Origin: Earliella scabrosa | Lineage: Eukaryota > Basidiomycota > Agaricomycetes > Polyporales > Polyporaceae | Direction: 5' to 3' | Assembly (NCBI GenBank): GCA_022605405.1 | Contig: JABYQQ010000007.1 | Coordinates: 248,001 to 312,000 of the forward strand | DNA length: 64,000 nt | Shown here: positions 1 to 11,553 of the stretch, in pieces | How the letters are laid out: every line of letters starts with the position of its first letter | Numbering within the stretch: position 1 is the first letter of the stretch | Position numbers and translations under genes: made by a program | The notes under the pieces: generated by a model | The model's database searches: none | What the model saw: the letters and a program-made list of their open reading frames with translations, nothing else | What the model was told of the DNA's origin: nothing

Positions 1-144
1 AAGACCTGGACACTACGTTCGTTCCTTCATATATTCGACTGGTACGTCCGACTTTGCTCCTGCCGCTCAACTCGCATTCACAGCCATGATAGTGCAAATA
101 CCTGGACAATCACTGGTCATCTACGAAGTTCTGTACCTCACAGT

Positions 145-512
145 TCAAGGGCAAGCACGAGAACACCTCGCGAATGGAGCTGAAAGAGCTCCGGGACGCG
201 ATCGTTCACGCGAAGAGCTACGACGACATGGAGAGTCACGTCGCTCCATGGACCGGTGAACAGGAGTTCGCACAGATCGTCGAGGCGATCGAGAAGCGTG
301 GCGGGCAGCGCGCACCACCAATACCTCTCGAGCTTGTCGCTCTCCCTCCCACCCAAACGCTCACTTCTACGGTCGGCGAGACACAAGAAGATCGAAGGGG
401 GCAGGGGCTTAGGTCAGAACAGAGTGAGCTCCCTATGCCTTCCATGTCGACCACTGCCAGTGTCCTTGGGTTAGACGTAACCCCGCCCACATCTCAGGCG
501 ATCGCGGTCTAA
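145..512 (+). CDS. 3'-terminal exon of an unidentified gene (partial)
   Basis: An open frame runs from a plausible splice acceptor (CACAG just before 145) to a stop at 510-512 and encodes a polar stretch beginning FKGKHENTSRMELKEL. The first third looks helical and charged; the rest is rich in Ser, Thr and Pro. The nearest in-frame ATG is at 174, so this could also be a short self-contained gene of 112 residues. I do not recognise the family. The upstream exons, if any, would lie in 1-144 or outside the window. Coding nature rests only on the open frame and the acceptor. Confidence 0.3.
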
Positions 513-812
513 TGGATATGTTCTGTTGTCTTCGCTTGTAGGATCATACCTTAATCTTCTGCACTGTAGCAAATAGCAACCTCTGCGAACCCGCCATATG
601 ACCCTAACCCTCGACTCATCAGATTCTCCTTAAGCTTTAGACCTAATCTGGAAGCTCGAAGTCTATCTCCTGCAGTGTATGCCGGCGTTCGCCGCCACAA
701 AGCAACTGGCTGCGGAGGTTGAACGTTAATCGTGAGCTCCGTCTCTTCTGTCAACCACCATCTGTAGCCCTTCGAAAAGCCCGATTATCCTCACATCACA
801 CCATCCGACTCT

Positions 813-3800
813 ATGGACGTGAGTTCCTCGTTCGAACTCGTTGAAGAGGATCAGCTGCCAGACGCCGAAACGCTCGCCACCCTCAACACCAACATCCATC
901 GCGACTTCCTTGCGATATTCCCTGAAGGTTACAATGCGACGATGTTTGTGATGGCCCTGCAGGTGGTGCAAAAATATGGTGGCTTCGTCCAGATGTCACC
1001 TACATCCTCAAACCTGGGATGGGTGATCGCGCACCTCAATAGCCTCTCTGATATGCTCAAGGATGCGTACGAGAAGGCAGACTATACCGTCGTTTTGCGG
1101 ATTAGTACGTCCTTGCTTACCTCCACACTTGCCAGATACGCTCATTCTACCGCGTTAGAGGAACTGCGCGTACTCCCCGAGCCGCGGATCGTCTCCCTTG
1201 TGCCCTCACTTGGCCTGCACAGTATGTACCCCAGATCTCGACTTCACATCAGGCACTTACAAGCTCGCTAGCCGTGATTGAGAGCTGGCGTGTCCCGTTC
1301 ATTGGAAACGCTCACGAAGCCTACATGGACATTCTTCGCGATATGTACGGCAAATCCGCGCGCAGCTTTGGGGGCGACTGGTATGTGGTCCATGCGTCCA
1401 TCATGCAGAGCTCCGGTTCGGGCAAGTCGCGTCTCATCGACGAAATCGCTAAGCACATCTTCACAATCCCGATCAACCTGCGTTCACTTGCGGATGCAAC
1501 CCGTAAGCTCCGAGTCGGCCCTTTTCCATGTGTGTATGCGCACTCATCGTGCATCGTGCATCCTTCAGGTGATGTTGCATCAAGCTACCCTCCCCCTGAC
1601 AGTGCTGTACATGACTTGCTTACAAGTTGGACAAGCGTGAAGCATGAAGAGGTGCTCCGCCTGCGGTTTCACGCTTTTCTGCGGGCAGTGTTCCAGGAGA
1701 CGGCAAACGAATTGCGTCGATGTCTGACCTCCAAGCGTCCCAACCAGAGCCTTGCCGCTCACTGGCGCCAACACCTAGACAGTGCCAACAACAGGGAACA
1801 ATTCTACGACAGGGTGGTTGCGATCGCGGTCTGTCTCCGTTTTTTACAAAGAATGGTGTGACCGCTGAATGCTTGCTGTACAGAAAGCGATAGCTGAGGA
1901 GAACAGCGAATTAGAAGCCGCGATGGCGCAAGCAGTAATGTGCTCTCCACTTGTGGAATTTCCTGTCCTGACAGACGGATCGCACAGGATGCACAGCAGC
2001 ACACGGCGGACACCATTGCACCGAGCATCATATATCAGTCGAGAAAGTCTGTCTACGCGCTCAACTGTCTCGTCTGCCAGTATTCCGGCTGCTGCGAGGA
2101 CCCCACAGCGCGATCTGTCACATCGCTCCACATCCTGCTCGATTTCGACGACGCGCACGTACTCGCGAGGCCTTCACGACGGCAAGAAACATCTGGCGAG
2201 CCCAAAACAACGCTTGACGCCCTCGCCAGCGCGTTGATTGACTGTCGGCTCTTGGGGTTGTTCACCGTCTTCTTATCGACTCGGCCAACACTCATCTCGC
2301 CAATGCCCATGCCCACTCCTTTTTCCAGTTCGGCTCGTTTAGTCAATAGCCCCCACATCCCCCACGCTCCTATCACGGAGACTCCTTTCGATTGCTTTGG
2401 GCCCAGGGGACTCGAACCCTCCAAGTTGCGTGCTCAGGACGCGTGCAACGTGGCATTGATGGCATGTTTCGGACGACCGATGTGAGTGCGATGAGATTTA
2501 TCCGATTCGAAGGACCTAACGATTAGTCCAGGTGGCGGCCACTGCTACTACCGTTCTCTGAAGACGCGCTTGGCAGGTTCACTGTGGGAGACACTCCTGA
2601 CACCAACCGCAGGCGTACACCAAGCTCGGTTGTAATCGACCCCAGCGTTCTGTTCAACGACTTGATTGACCTTGCACGTGCAAAACTGGTCTTGAGCGCG
2701 CTCTTGGCAAAGCCGCTTGCTGAATATTCCACAGCTGCTCAAGCGGCAGTTCTGGACGTTCGTGTTATGCTCTCATACGAGCCCCATCGTGCCACGATGC
2801 ATGGCCTCGTGATGGAGCTCGTCGTGGGGCACATGCGTACTGCTTACTCTCTATCAGAGTATGGCGAACGTCTGTCCACCGGATACTCATCGGAGCCGAT
2901 CCTAGCTGAAGCGGCTGCTCGTCAACTACACGAATGGCGGCGCCTTGGTCTCAAGCTTGACGCGGACCAGCCGGCGAAAGTACTTCTTGAATCACTTCGA
3001 GAAGCTCCTGAGCCTGAGCCTGCGCTGAAGATCCTGGAAATCCTCCGCGATGACGACCAGCTTGAGTGCGAGGAGATCGGCAAGGCAGTCGGGCGACTCC
3101 TGCTCACCCTTGCCAGGGACCACGCCACCTACGCGACTTTCCCATCGGACCCTTGCCCCAACTTCAGTTCTCCTGTGCCGGTGAACACCTTCATCTCCCG
3201 GCTCTTCTCAGAAGAGGTCGCCGTCCAAGTGCTCAACAGCAAGCCCGACAACATGCTCGGCAACGCATCGGGCACTCAGAAGACGTTCAAGGAGGCGTTC
3301 GCAAACGCCGTCGTGAACTTCACGCATTTCACGAAATGGACCGGCCTTTCCGGGCTGACGGACCACGTCGCGCTCGCATGCTTCGTGCGCTCGATGGCAT
3401 TTGTCTGCGAGACCAGCAGAGGCATAGTCGACGCGTTCATTCCCGTGCTGCTGGACAAGGACGCGCCGCTCGACGCCAGCGTCATGACCGGTCTCCTCGT
3501 CCGGATCAATCTGAGCAAACGCGCCAGCGCTATGGCAGCATACGAGATCAACGAGACGACCATCGGTCTGTTCTCGGCGGAGGAGGACGCTGCGACCGTG
3601 CGACGCCCCTACGTCGCGTTGGTCATGGAATTGGGACTTGCGGGGTCGGAGCTCGCTGGCGACTTGACCCCGCAGGAATCACCAGACGCGCCGCCTCAAC
3701 GAGTGTCGTTCAAGTCGTCCGGAGAGTACTGGGACATGGACGAGGAGCATGTCCACCATCGATACAGCGTGCTGGCCTATGGCTGCTCTCCGGCGGTCTA

Positions 3801-4107
3801 TGGAGTCGTCGGCGAGGGCGATCGCGCGCTGTACAAGAGCGTGCTCCGGAGCGGCCTGCTTGGAGCTTTGGGTCATCATCCCCGCCAGGACGCAACTTCC
3901 CTGGGGTTGGCGCGGAAGGTGTCGCCGTTCTTTGGACTGGGCGGTGGGAGCTGGAGCTGGATAAGTAACTCGTATTTGAACAGAGAGGTGCGTGACGGGC
4001 TGGAGGAGGAGGGCGGCGTGATCATCTGGAGAGCGGACGGTCACGACGGTGACGAAGGAAAACGCGACGTCGACGAGGATGTTCGCATGTCGGAGGTAGC
4101 AGAGTAG
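813..4107 (+). CDS. P-loop NTPase-like protein of unknown function
   Basis: A multi-exon gene whose pieces match a protein family common in Agaricomycetes. The first exon starts MDVSSSFELVEEDQLP. A later exon carries a Walker A-like motif (SSGSGKSRLIDEIAK, near 1409-1453) followed by FTIPINLR. A Walker B-like segment (ILLDFDDAHVL) lies near 2130-2163 and is followed by a hydrophobic FTVFLSTRPT segment near 2262-2291. The last exon (about 2532-4107) continues FGRPM-WRPLLLP across a GT-AG intron at about 2485-2531 and ends with an acidic tail. A GT-AG intron at about 1511-1568 restores frame in phase 1. The first glycine of the classical Walker A pattern is replaced (Gln in MQSSGSGKS). Similar architectures occur among crinkler-like proteins, but no secretion signal is visible. 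Exon borders between 1100 and 1280 and between 1850 and 2130 are uncertain. NTPase activity is inferred from motifs only. Confidence 0.6.
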
Positions 4108-4138
4108 AGGAAGAAGCTGTTTGTTGTCGCGATCATCA

Positions 4139-4144
4139 AATAAA
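4139..4144 (+). terminator. Polyadenylation signal AATAAA
   Basis: A canonical AATAAA lies 32 bases after the stop codon of the P-loop gene, in the expected place for 3' end formation. Fungal polyadenylation signals are loose, so this is suggestive only. Confidence 0.4.
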
Positions 4145-4425
4145 GTGTATCGTATCGTACCCATCCATATCGTTGCTCTCGGTCGTCGCATGGCCAGATG
4201 GGTTCAAATATTGGCGAGAGTAGGACGTTAACGTTGCAGTCAAGCGGGCGTCAGCCCAACTTGACTCTTGCCGTCGCGATGCCGCTCGTCCATCGATATC
4301 GTACTAGACCCATGTCGTCACCGAACGTGCGTACTGGCCTTCTCGCAAGTCCGCATATCCGTATCCCTCGCCGTCCACGACCTCTCTTGCAACCCTTCTT
4401 TCCTGTTCACGTCGCCTGACAAACG

Positions 4426-5670
4426 ATGGCGACACCACAACTCGACCTGCAGTGTATCCTCGAGTACACCGTCGAGGTCGCGCGCGAGGCTGGCGCGCTC
4501 ATGCTCGAGGGCTCCGAGGCCATCCGCAAGTCGGGCAGCATCGACGAGAAGAAGAATTCGGTTGACCTCGTCACGGAGTACGACGTGCGCGTGGAGAACC
4601 TCGTCAAGGGCAAGTTGGCCGCCAAGTACCCCACGTTCAAGTTGTGAGTCGTCTCTGCGATCTCGACCAAGGCTGGCTCATGCTGACTGCTGCAGCATCG
4701 GCGAAGAGTCCTTCTCTGCGGGGGCGCGTCCCGAGATGACGGACGAGCCGACGTTCTGCGTAGACCCCATTGGTGAGTCTCGTCTTTTGCCCGCCCACCT
4801 CTACACGACGACCCACGCTCAAACCCATCGCATCGCGCCATGCTCGTCGACCGCGCCCGACGCCAACCACAGACGGAACGACCAACTTCGTGCACGGCTT
4901 CCCGCACTCGTGCGTCTCGATTGGACTCATCGCCTCCAAGCGGCCCGTCCTCGGTGTGCTCTACAACCCCTTCCTTGACCAGCTCTACACCGCATACAAG
5001 AACGGCGGCGCGTTCCTTGCGCAGTGCGGCCGTCCACCAGTCCGTCTACCCCTCGCTCAGCCGCCACCGCCCTTGCCGTCCCTCTCCCAAGCCCTCATAG
5101 GCGTCGAATGGGGCTCGGACCGCAGCGCGGACCTCGTGCACAAGAAAGGCGAATCGTTCAAGCGCCTCGCGGGCGACCCCAAGACGGGCGTCGACCGGGG
5201 TAAGATGGCACACTCGCTGCGCTCGTTGGGCAGCGCTGCTCTCAACTACGGCATGGTCGCCCAGGGTGGGCTGGACATCTACTGGGAGATCGGGACATGG
5301 TATGCAAGGTGACATGAGCAGGTGCGCCGCGATCGGAAACTCATGAGGCGTCGCAGGCCTTGGGACATTTGCGCGGGTGCCATCATTGCGCAAGAAGCAG
5401 GCTGTCTGGTCGCCGGCTCACGCACGGCCCCGCTCGACAATGATGTCAACGAAGAAGTCCTCTGGGGCCGCAAGCATATCGTGATCAGAGCGATCGGCGA
5501 CACCGAGGTGCGCATTCAGCTTGCTGCACTGGCTGACTAGTCTCGTTGATGTGGCGACCTTCCATTGCATGCTTGCGTCGATGCCACTGAAGCACGAGAG
5601 TGGCCTTGAAGCACAGAAGCGATTGGTGAAGGAGTACTACGAGACGGTTGAAGACTATGAGCCCAAGTAA
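4426..5670 (+). CDS. Inositol monophosphatase
   Basis: Hydrolyses inositol monophosphates to free myo-inositol, feeding phosphoinositide synthesis; the family is Mg2+-dependent, Li+-sensitive and cytosolic. Exons: 4426-4643, 4696-4772, 4873-5299, 5357-5507 and a terminal exon ending 5670. The metal-binding motifs are all present: the IGEES motif opens exon 2, the DPxDGTTNF motif is split across the second intron (DPI then DGTTNFVHGFP), and the C-terminal WDICAGAII motif begins exon 4. Reading exon 4 straight on gives a stop at 5538-5540, but a GT donor at 5508 and an AG acceptor (5592 or 5598) add a terminal exon ending TVEDYEPK, which fits the family's usual C-terminus and gives about 314-316 residues. 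Start chosen at MATPQLDL because the family begins a few residues before the first helix. It converges on the proteasome gene. Confidence 0.88.
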
Positions 5671-5866
5671 GTAGGGCAGGAGTGTCGAGTCGACTAGAGG
5701 CGCCCGTGGAGGTTAGAAGACAACGCCGACAGTGTAGTGTACCTACCCATCTAGACTGCTCGTAGTCTTGGAGATGCGAGACCGAGCGTGCAGCATTTCC
5801 TCAACCTGACAACTTACATTGCGTAAAGGTACAACGATGACGGCAGAAGCATTATAGTCCGGATGT

Positions 5867-6924
5867 CTACATAACGTCGACGATTTCTTTTAGCTTCACT
5901 TCATTCAGGATCTCAAATCCGCTTGATGGAGTAACCTGGACGGCCATGAGCTCCATATAAAATGTACTCAACAGCGTAGCATACACGCACCTGCGCTAGC
6001 TGCACATTGTGCTGGTCGAGTTTCTCCTCCATAACCTGCTTCAATACCCTCAGCACGAGTATCTGAGCTTCTTGAAGTGTCATTTGCTGGGGCCCCGTCA
6101 ATGCGTTGCGAATATACCACATGACGTGAGACGCACCGTGTGCCACTTGTCCTGCAGCTCGCTCTGTGCCGCCTCCGAACCCGAGCCGATCGCCTTCGCG
6201 TCATATCGTACAAAGGTGCCCGATGGATCCGTATGGAACCTGGGCACCCGCCGTCGGACAAGGTGTACAGACAGAGTCAAGGACAGACAGCACTCACAAT
6301 TGTGGCCCGAGCTCGTCGATCCCCGCAATCAAAAGCGCAACACCAAACGGCCGACTCATCATCGCGTCCTCGTCGTGCACGCTCTCTCCGAACCGCAGCG
6401 CGAGGTCGCACACCGCCTGCGTGACGCTCTCGACCTTGATGCGCTCGTCATAGGTGAAGGCATGGTTCTGCGCGGTCACCCGGGCGTGGTCGATCATGGT
6501 GCGCGCGTCGGCGGTGAGGCCGGACATGGCGCAGCCGAGGTGCCGGTCAATTTCCATGATCTTCTCGATGGAGGAGGACTCGAGGAGGGGAGACTGGACG
6601 CGCTTCTCGACGCCGAGGACGACGCCTTCGCGTGTGCGTACACCGACGGTTGTTGAGCCGAGCTGGGCGGACGGTGAGGACTAAGCTCGTAGTAGATCTG
6701 GGACTGGAGGGGTACCTTGATGGCCTCAATGGCATACTCGACTGAGCGGAAGTCAGCATGTATATCGCAAGTGAAGGAGATGGCATGCAGGTGTAGCGTA
6801 CCTTGGAAGAGACGTCCTTCTGGAGAAAAGGTGTTCACACCACGATCTGCAACAATTCCAATGAACATGAGTCTCGCATATCCACTTGCTAGAGCATACC
6901 GTATTCTGAGCGAGTCAAGAACAT
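5867..6924 (-). CDS. PUP2: 20S proteasome subunit alpha type-5
   Basis: One of seven alpha subunits of the 20S core particle that gate entry of unfolded protein into the proteolytic chamber. The first exon reads MFLTRSEY (ATG at 6922-6924) and joins [15 protein letters not shown] then VEYAIEAIK, the standard alpha-5 N-terminus and alpha-type signature. The large exon carries [33 protein letters not shown] and [14 protein letters not shown], all hallmark segments. Following exons give FHTDPSGTF and [19 protein letters not shown]. The short last exon starts [10 protein letters not shown] and ends at 5867. Alpha subunits lack the catalytic threonine, as here. At least six introns of about 50-60 nt interrupt the gene. 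It is a single-copy essential housekeeping gene and looks intact. Confidence 0.92.
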
Positions 6925-7339
6925 AGCGGGAGATAGCGAGGAGGAGAAGGCGGAGAAGGGCAAAGGCTTGCGTATAGCAGGGACCGCGTTAGCTCGTCAA
7001 GCGCCGCACGCGCGTCGCGTTCGCGTTACGCAAGAGTGTGACTTGTGACGATTGTGACATATTTCAGACATAGAGCGCCTCTCTCCGTGCCACTCGCCAC
7101 TGAGCACTCCGACGAGCCACTCAGTCACCACTTTGGCGTATTCGTGCACAATTCGACGCATACACAGCTGTACTTCTAAAGCGACACGCACAAGTTATTA
7201 TACCCTCATCAAGGCTAACGGCGCGGCGCGGCAACTACGAAAGTGCCCCGGTGGACTTAGTACAAACTACTTTGCAAGTTGGTTGTTTCGCTCCAACGAA
7301 CCTAGTAGACTATGGCTAATATCAGTGTTGCATTTAGGG

Positions 7340-8735
7340 ATGGCAAACACATTGACCCAGTCATTTTCTACTCTCAACTACGATGTCTTGTACACAATGA
7401 TGGAAATTGCAGCGCCCATCTACCCTACTGTGGTCTCCAAGATGATGCAAACCTGTCATACGCTCTACCGAGCTGGGTCCAAACACCTGCTGAACAGTGA
7501 CATACTCCTGGATAAGCTTCCTCAACTCGACTCGTACATACTCTTTGTGCAAGCAGAAGGCGGCTTGCGACACCCTCTTGTCAAATCTCTCGCCATCGAC
7601 TGCCGGCTATTCAAACCGAGCCCGGAGCCCGGAGCCCTTCATCCTCTCATATCCTTCTCTGAGCTCCTCCGCAAACTTCCATCTGTCGAACGCCTGCGCA
7701 TCTACCATCTCCACGATATATATGCATGTCTCATATCGGCCTTGACTTACACAACGACTCTCAAACGCCTCACTCTCAGTTGGGCTGGATCGTCGGGACT
7801 AGCCGCGTTCCTCGCTCGGTTGCAATCCCCTCTCGTCTCTCTTGAAGTCAGTCGCTCCGATACGCGGCGCCTTGGATCTCTGCAGCTGCCGCTGTCCGCA
7901 TTGTCCCCACACTCCAAGACCCTGCGCACTCTGAAGATCTCGTGCGAGCTGACAGCCGCCATGGACGGGTCCATTCCCCGCTTCCCCCGTCTGCACACGT
8001 TAGAGCTTCACACCACCCCGGCCGTTCACATTCTGGCGATTGCCTTCCCTAACCTCAGGCAGATTAATATCCGCCTTCCCCCGAGACCGTGGTCACTAGA
8101 ACCCCCATGGTCGCAGATAATTGAGAACACCAATCAGTCACCCGGTGCTGTTTGGTCCTCTCTCGAGGCAGTCAATGGCCCCATTGACGACGTCCACCGG
8201 TATAATCTCCCATGTCACGTTCGCAAACTCGTCCTGGAGATCCCCGGTGTCCACCGGCTCTGTCTCCTCCCTACCCTCCTAGCCCTTCACACCCCTCAGA
8301 AGGTCTCTCTCACCTTCCTATACGGCGACCTTACGAACACACGCCGCGTGCTGCCCGTTTTTAAGCAATCCGCAGGGTGGGAGAGCGTGGCCGAGCTGGA
8401 GATCGAGTTGAGGCCCGTTCTCGAGCGCGTCTCGCAGCTCGATGATTACTTGGTGCGCTGTTTAGCCCACTTCCGAGGTCTGCGCTGAGCTGACGTTGTG
8501 CTCTTAGACCACTGTCCGCCGCATGCTCTTCGCACTCCGCATCTCAGCGTTCTCCCTCCTCATTGCACCTGAGCCGTCCGCCCTCAGCGGCAATGCCAAA
8601 CGGTGGATGGAGAAGACGGACCCTCGGGTTGTGGCGCAGACGATGATATACCTACACCCGACCCTAGAGTCGGTGAGCGTTAGCGTCGTTCCTCATGATG
8701 GACGCCCTGCACAAACGATTGCTCTCCGACGGTAA
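7340..8735 (+). CDS. F-box-like protein with leucine-rich C-terminal region
   Basis: N-terminal segment LNYDVLYTMMEIAAPI...TCHTLYRAGSKHLL resembles the F-box-like domain of basidiomycete proteins, which recruit targets to SCF ubiquitin ligases. The remainder is a series of Leu-rich beta/alpha-like segments (for example TTLKRLTLSW, SKTLRTLKISC, RLHTLELHTT). The long first exon ends at 8452; a 55-nt GT-AG intron (8453-8507, phase 0) removes the apparent stop at about 8486 and joins TTVRRMLFALRISAF, ending at 8735. The start at MANTLTQSF (7340) is preferred over an in-frame ATG at 7133 because the extra residues look like untranslated leader. It is distinct in sequence from the F-box paralogues between 19 and 57 kb. 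No substrate can be inferred. Confidence 0.65.
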
Positions 8736-8995
8736 GACATCCCCTAGAATTGCACCGTACAGTCCAGCCCAAGTCTCTCGTCCGAGTATGATAGTACCTT
8801 GTGTGTACACTATGCGAGCGCGCTAGGATGTAGCCAGATTGTATTACATAGGACACTCTATCCGAATTCACCATGCTCGCCACTTCGCGAGTCACTCGAC
8901 AAGCGTTCAGTATACTTACGGCAAACCCCGAAGCCTATCCTTGTGCGAGCGCGTTAGGCGCCGGACGAGGTCTGCGAGAGCCGCGATTTCTGGCC

Positions 8996-11171
8996 ATGGC
9001 ACTTTCCTTCTACGACATCGTGCATCACTGGGCCGCTCAGTCTCCTGCCACCCGCTACTCGACGCTCTCCATCCTCCTTGTCTCCTGTCTTGGTGTACTA
9101 TGGTCCTGGACTCGCAAATATTCTGCGGCGACGTCGAATGGCAAGACAGGGGTCAATGGATGCCCACCGGAGCTGCTCAAGGACGACTTGAAGAACGGTG
9201 TCGCGAATGGGTACACGATTGAGCGCGAGCTCAGCGTGCCGTTTGACATTGGTGACGTGAGGGTGTCGAAGATCCTGGTTCACCCTATCAAGGTGCGCGC
9301 AAATTGTTGCTGCGAATTTGCTCGACCTCATGAACGAGGATGCGTAGAGCTGCAGGGGAACGTCAGCCTCAGAATGGCGGTATACGCCGCAGGGTCTAGA
9401 GGTGTGTCCTATCTTTGCTTGCTATGCTCCTCTTCCTTCCTTCTTCGTGTTCAATGGCCAGTTTCGCATTCACTCTCCACCGTTGCGCGTCGCGCGCATA
9501 TCGGAGAGTCATGAGTCACCGCGCGCCTTCAGCAATGACCCGGACCGCAGCACGATGTCGTGCAGCGACTCATAGTATTCATTGGCCCTGCGCGAGGTCT
9601 CCGGGGATTCTGCCAGTGCGCTTGGGTGGAAGTAAGACTGAATGACATAACACGAACAAGGGAGAGACGTTTTACGTTTGGGATGCTCGTCTAAGCGGAA
9701 CTATCTGTCGGCCTATTCTCAATGCATCCTGCGCTCTCAAGCTTGGTAGACTCGGTTGTCAGTTGTAGTCGTATTCGTCGCGACCAGCTCAGTACGCAGC
9801 GGCATCTATGGCTCAATAGTTCGCCATCTTCTCGTTTCCCGTATGACTGCCTCCACGGTTGTGACACATGTTGTTTGACTAGTATAAGTCTCCATCCCTC
9901 CGACCCTCTCAGTCTTCGGTTCCCTTCCTGTGCATTGCATGACCTGCGTGGTGTTCGACTGCTCCTTTGAAACCGTCCATAGAATGCGTAGCCTAACAAT
10001 CACCTTAGTACGACAGGAAGTGGTGTATCATCGAAGCAGACTCGGGCACAATCATCACCGCTAGAGAAGTTCCCAAGGTGCGAGGCGTGTTTGAGATGAT
10101 CAAAGAGTATAGACTCACTTAGTTGTCAGATGGTGCTCATCACGCCCCGTGTCGAACGCGATTCCACTTCACCTCATGGCGGGAGGTTAGTCGTGGCGCC
10201 CCCTGAAGACTCTGGGTGCGAGACATTCTCCGTCCCACTCAGTCCCGCACCCGATGTCGTCGCGACATGGCCAATGTGCGTCTCCTATTGATCTCGTACT
10301 GCGTGTACACTCACGCGCTCTCTGATCACCAGAGTCGACGACTGCGTCATGTTCAAAGTCTACCGCGTGCAGGGCGTCGTCTGCTCCTCCCTAGATCCGA
10401 GCAGCCGCTCCCCGTCCGAGATCCTCTCGCAGTACTTTGGGCGGCCGGTCCACTTGGTCATGAAAGGCCCGCGGACACGCGAGTGCCCGACGACGCACGC
10501 ATTCCCAGACCTCAAGGCGTCCGCGTGGTTCCAGGACGGCTTCCCGTTCCTCGTCGCCAGCGAGGAGAGCCTGGAAGAGGTCGGGCGCGTCGTCAGCGCA
10601 TACGCGCAGGACGAGAGTCCAGAGGGAAGCATCGGCGGCATTGACCGCGCGCGATGGAAGGGCGGCGCGGTGAACATCGAGAGGTCAGTCATCCCGCCCA
10701 TCGTACGCGCGTAACAGCACTGAGCGCGTATTCTTGTGCCCCGCAGGTTCCGCCCCAATATCGTGTTCAAAGGGTCGGGAGTGCCGTTCGCTGAGGACGC
10801 GTGGCGCCGGGTCGTCATCCACTCCTCCCCGGCTCAAGGAGGGTGCACGGAGTCGGATATGGAGGAGAGCCGCACGTTCACGCTTGTGTCCAAGTGCGCG
10901 CGCTGTCTGGTATGTCTTCCCGTCTTGTTCTTCGCCGACCGCGCTCGCTCACTGAAGAACCGTGGTGCAGCTGCCGAATGTGGATACAAGTACGGGGCAA
11001 CGCGACGCGGCGGTGCCGTACAAGGTGCTCATGAAGTTCAGGCGGGGAAAAGACCCGGCACGGATGGCGAAGGCGTGCTTTGGGTGCAACGCGGTCGTCG
11101 GCTCGGAGGGCGTCGTGCGGGTTGGCGATCGGGTCGAGGTGAGGGAGTGGGTTGGCGGTATCGGGGTATGA
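8996..11171 (+). CDS. MOSC-domain protein (mARC-like molybdenum-cofactor enzyme)
   Basis: Membrane-anchored MOSC protein related to mitochondrial amidoxime-reducing components, which reduce N-hydroxylated compounds with a sulfurated Mo cofactor. A transmembrane helix (YSTLSILLVSCLGVLW) near residues 20-35 is followed by the MOSC N-terminal beta-barrel (VSKILVHPIK, SCRGTSASEWRYTPQGLE, YDRKWCIIEADSG). The MOSC core follows: FLVASEESLEEV, FRPNIVFKG, and CARCLLPNVDTSTG, whose Cys is the expected Mo ligand. The C-terminus CFGCNAVVG...GDRVEV is typical. Exons 1 and 2 are 8996-9292 and 9348-9401; exon 3 starts at 10009. The intron between (9402-10008) is 607 nt, far longer than the others here, and holds an antisense coding-like segment. 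Start at MALSFYDIV places the anchor at the N-terminus; an earlier in-frame ATG is at 8873. Confidence 0.85.
9509..9637 (-). pseudogene. Antisense coding-like fragment inside the MOSC intron
   Basis: On the minus strand, a splice-acceptor-like CATTCAG precedes a 42-codon open frame (SYFHPSALAESPET at the start, LHDIVLRSGSLL in the middle) that ends in TGA at 9509-9511. Codon use is GC-rich at third positions like real exons here, and the peptide looks like an ordered domain end. No start codon or upstream exon is visible, so it is probably the 3' remnant of another gene. I do not recognise the family. Confidence 0.35.
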
Positions 11172-11553
11172 TGCGCCGCTGTGCATCCCCGCCCCGCCAT
11201 GCGGTCGGAGTAGAACGGTGACTTTGTATAGAATGTTCAAGTTCATCTACATGCTAGTTCAATCTACATGTCAGTGCTCACATGTGGCTGGTGGTTGTTG
11301 CATGATGCATGACTAGTTGCACGCGTCATGGGACTGACCGCCGAGAGGTCCCGGCGTAGTCCCACCGAAGTAGAAGTCCCTACGACCTCTTCTAGTGCGG
11401 TCGAGACGCGCACGTTGGTAGCGAGTACACTTGGATATCCCATTGGACGATAGCAGGACGATAGTACAACATTGTATTCCTTCGGCGCGCTGTCAAATCT
11501 TCTACATGTAAACTTCAGCTTCTTCCCACATGCCGGATGCCGACGGGCGAGGT

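Noticed and set aside
2400..2420. tRNA T-arm-like GGTTCGAGTCCC on the minus strand
   Set aside because: The stem does not pair properly, no anticodon or D arm is found at the right spacing, and the segment is within the P-loop gene's coding frame.
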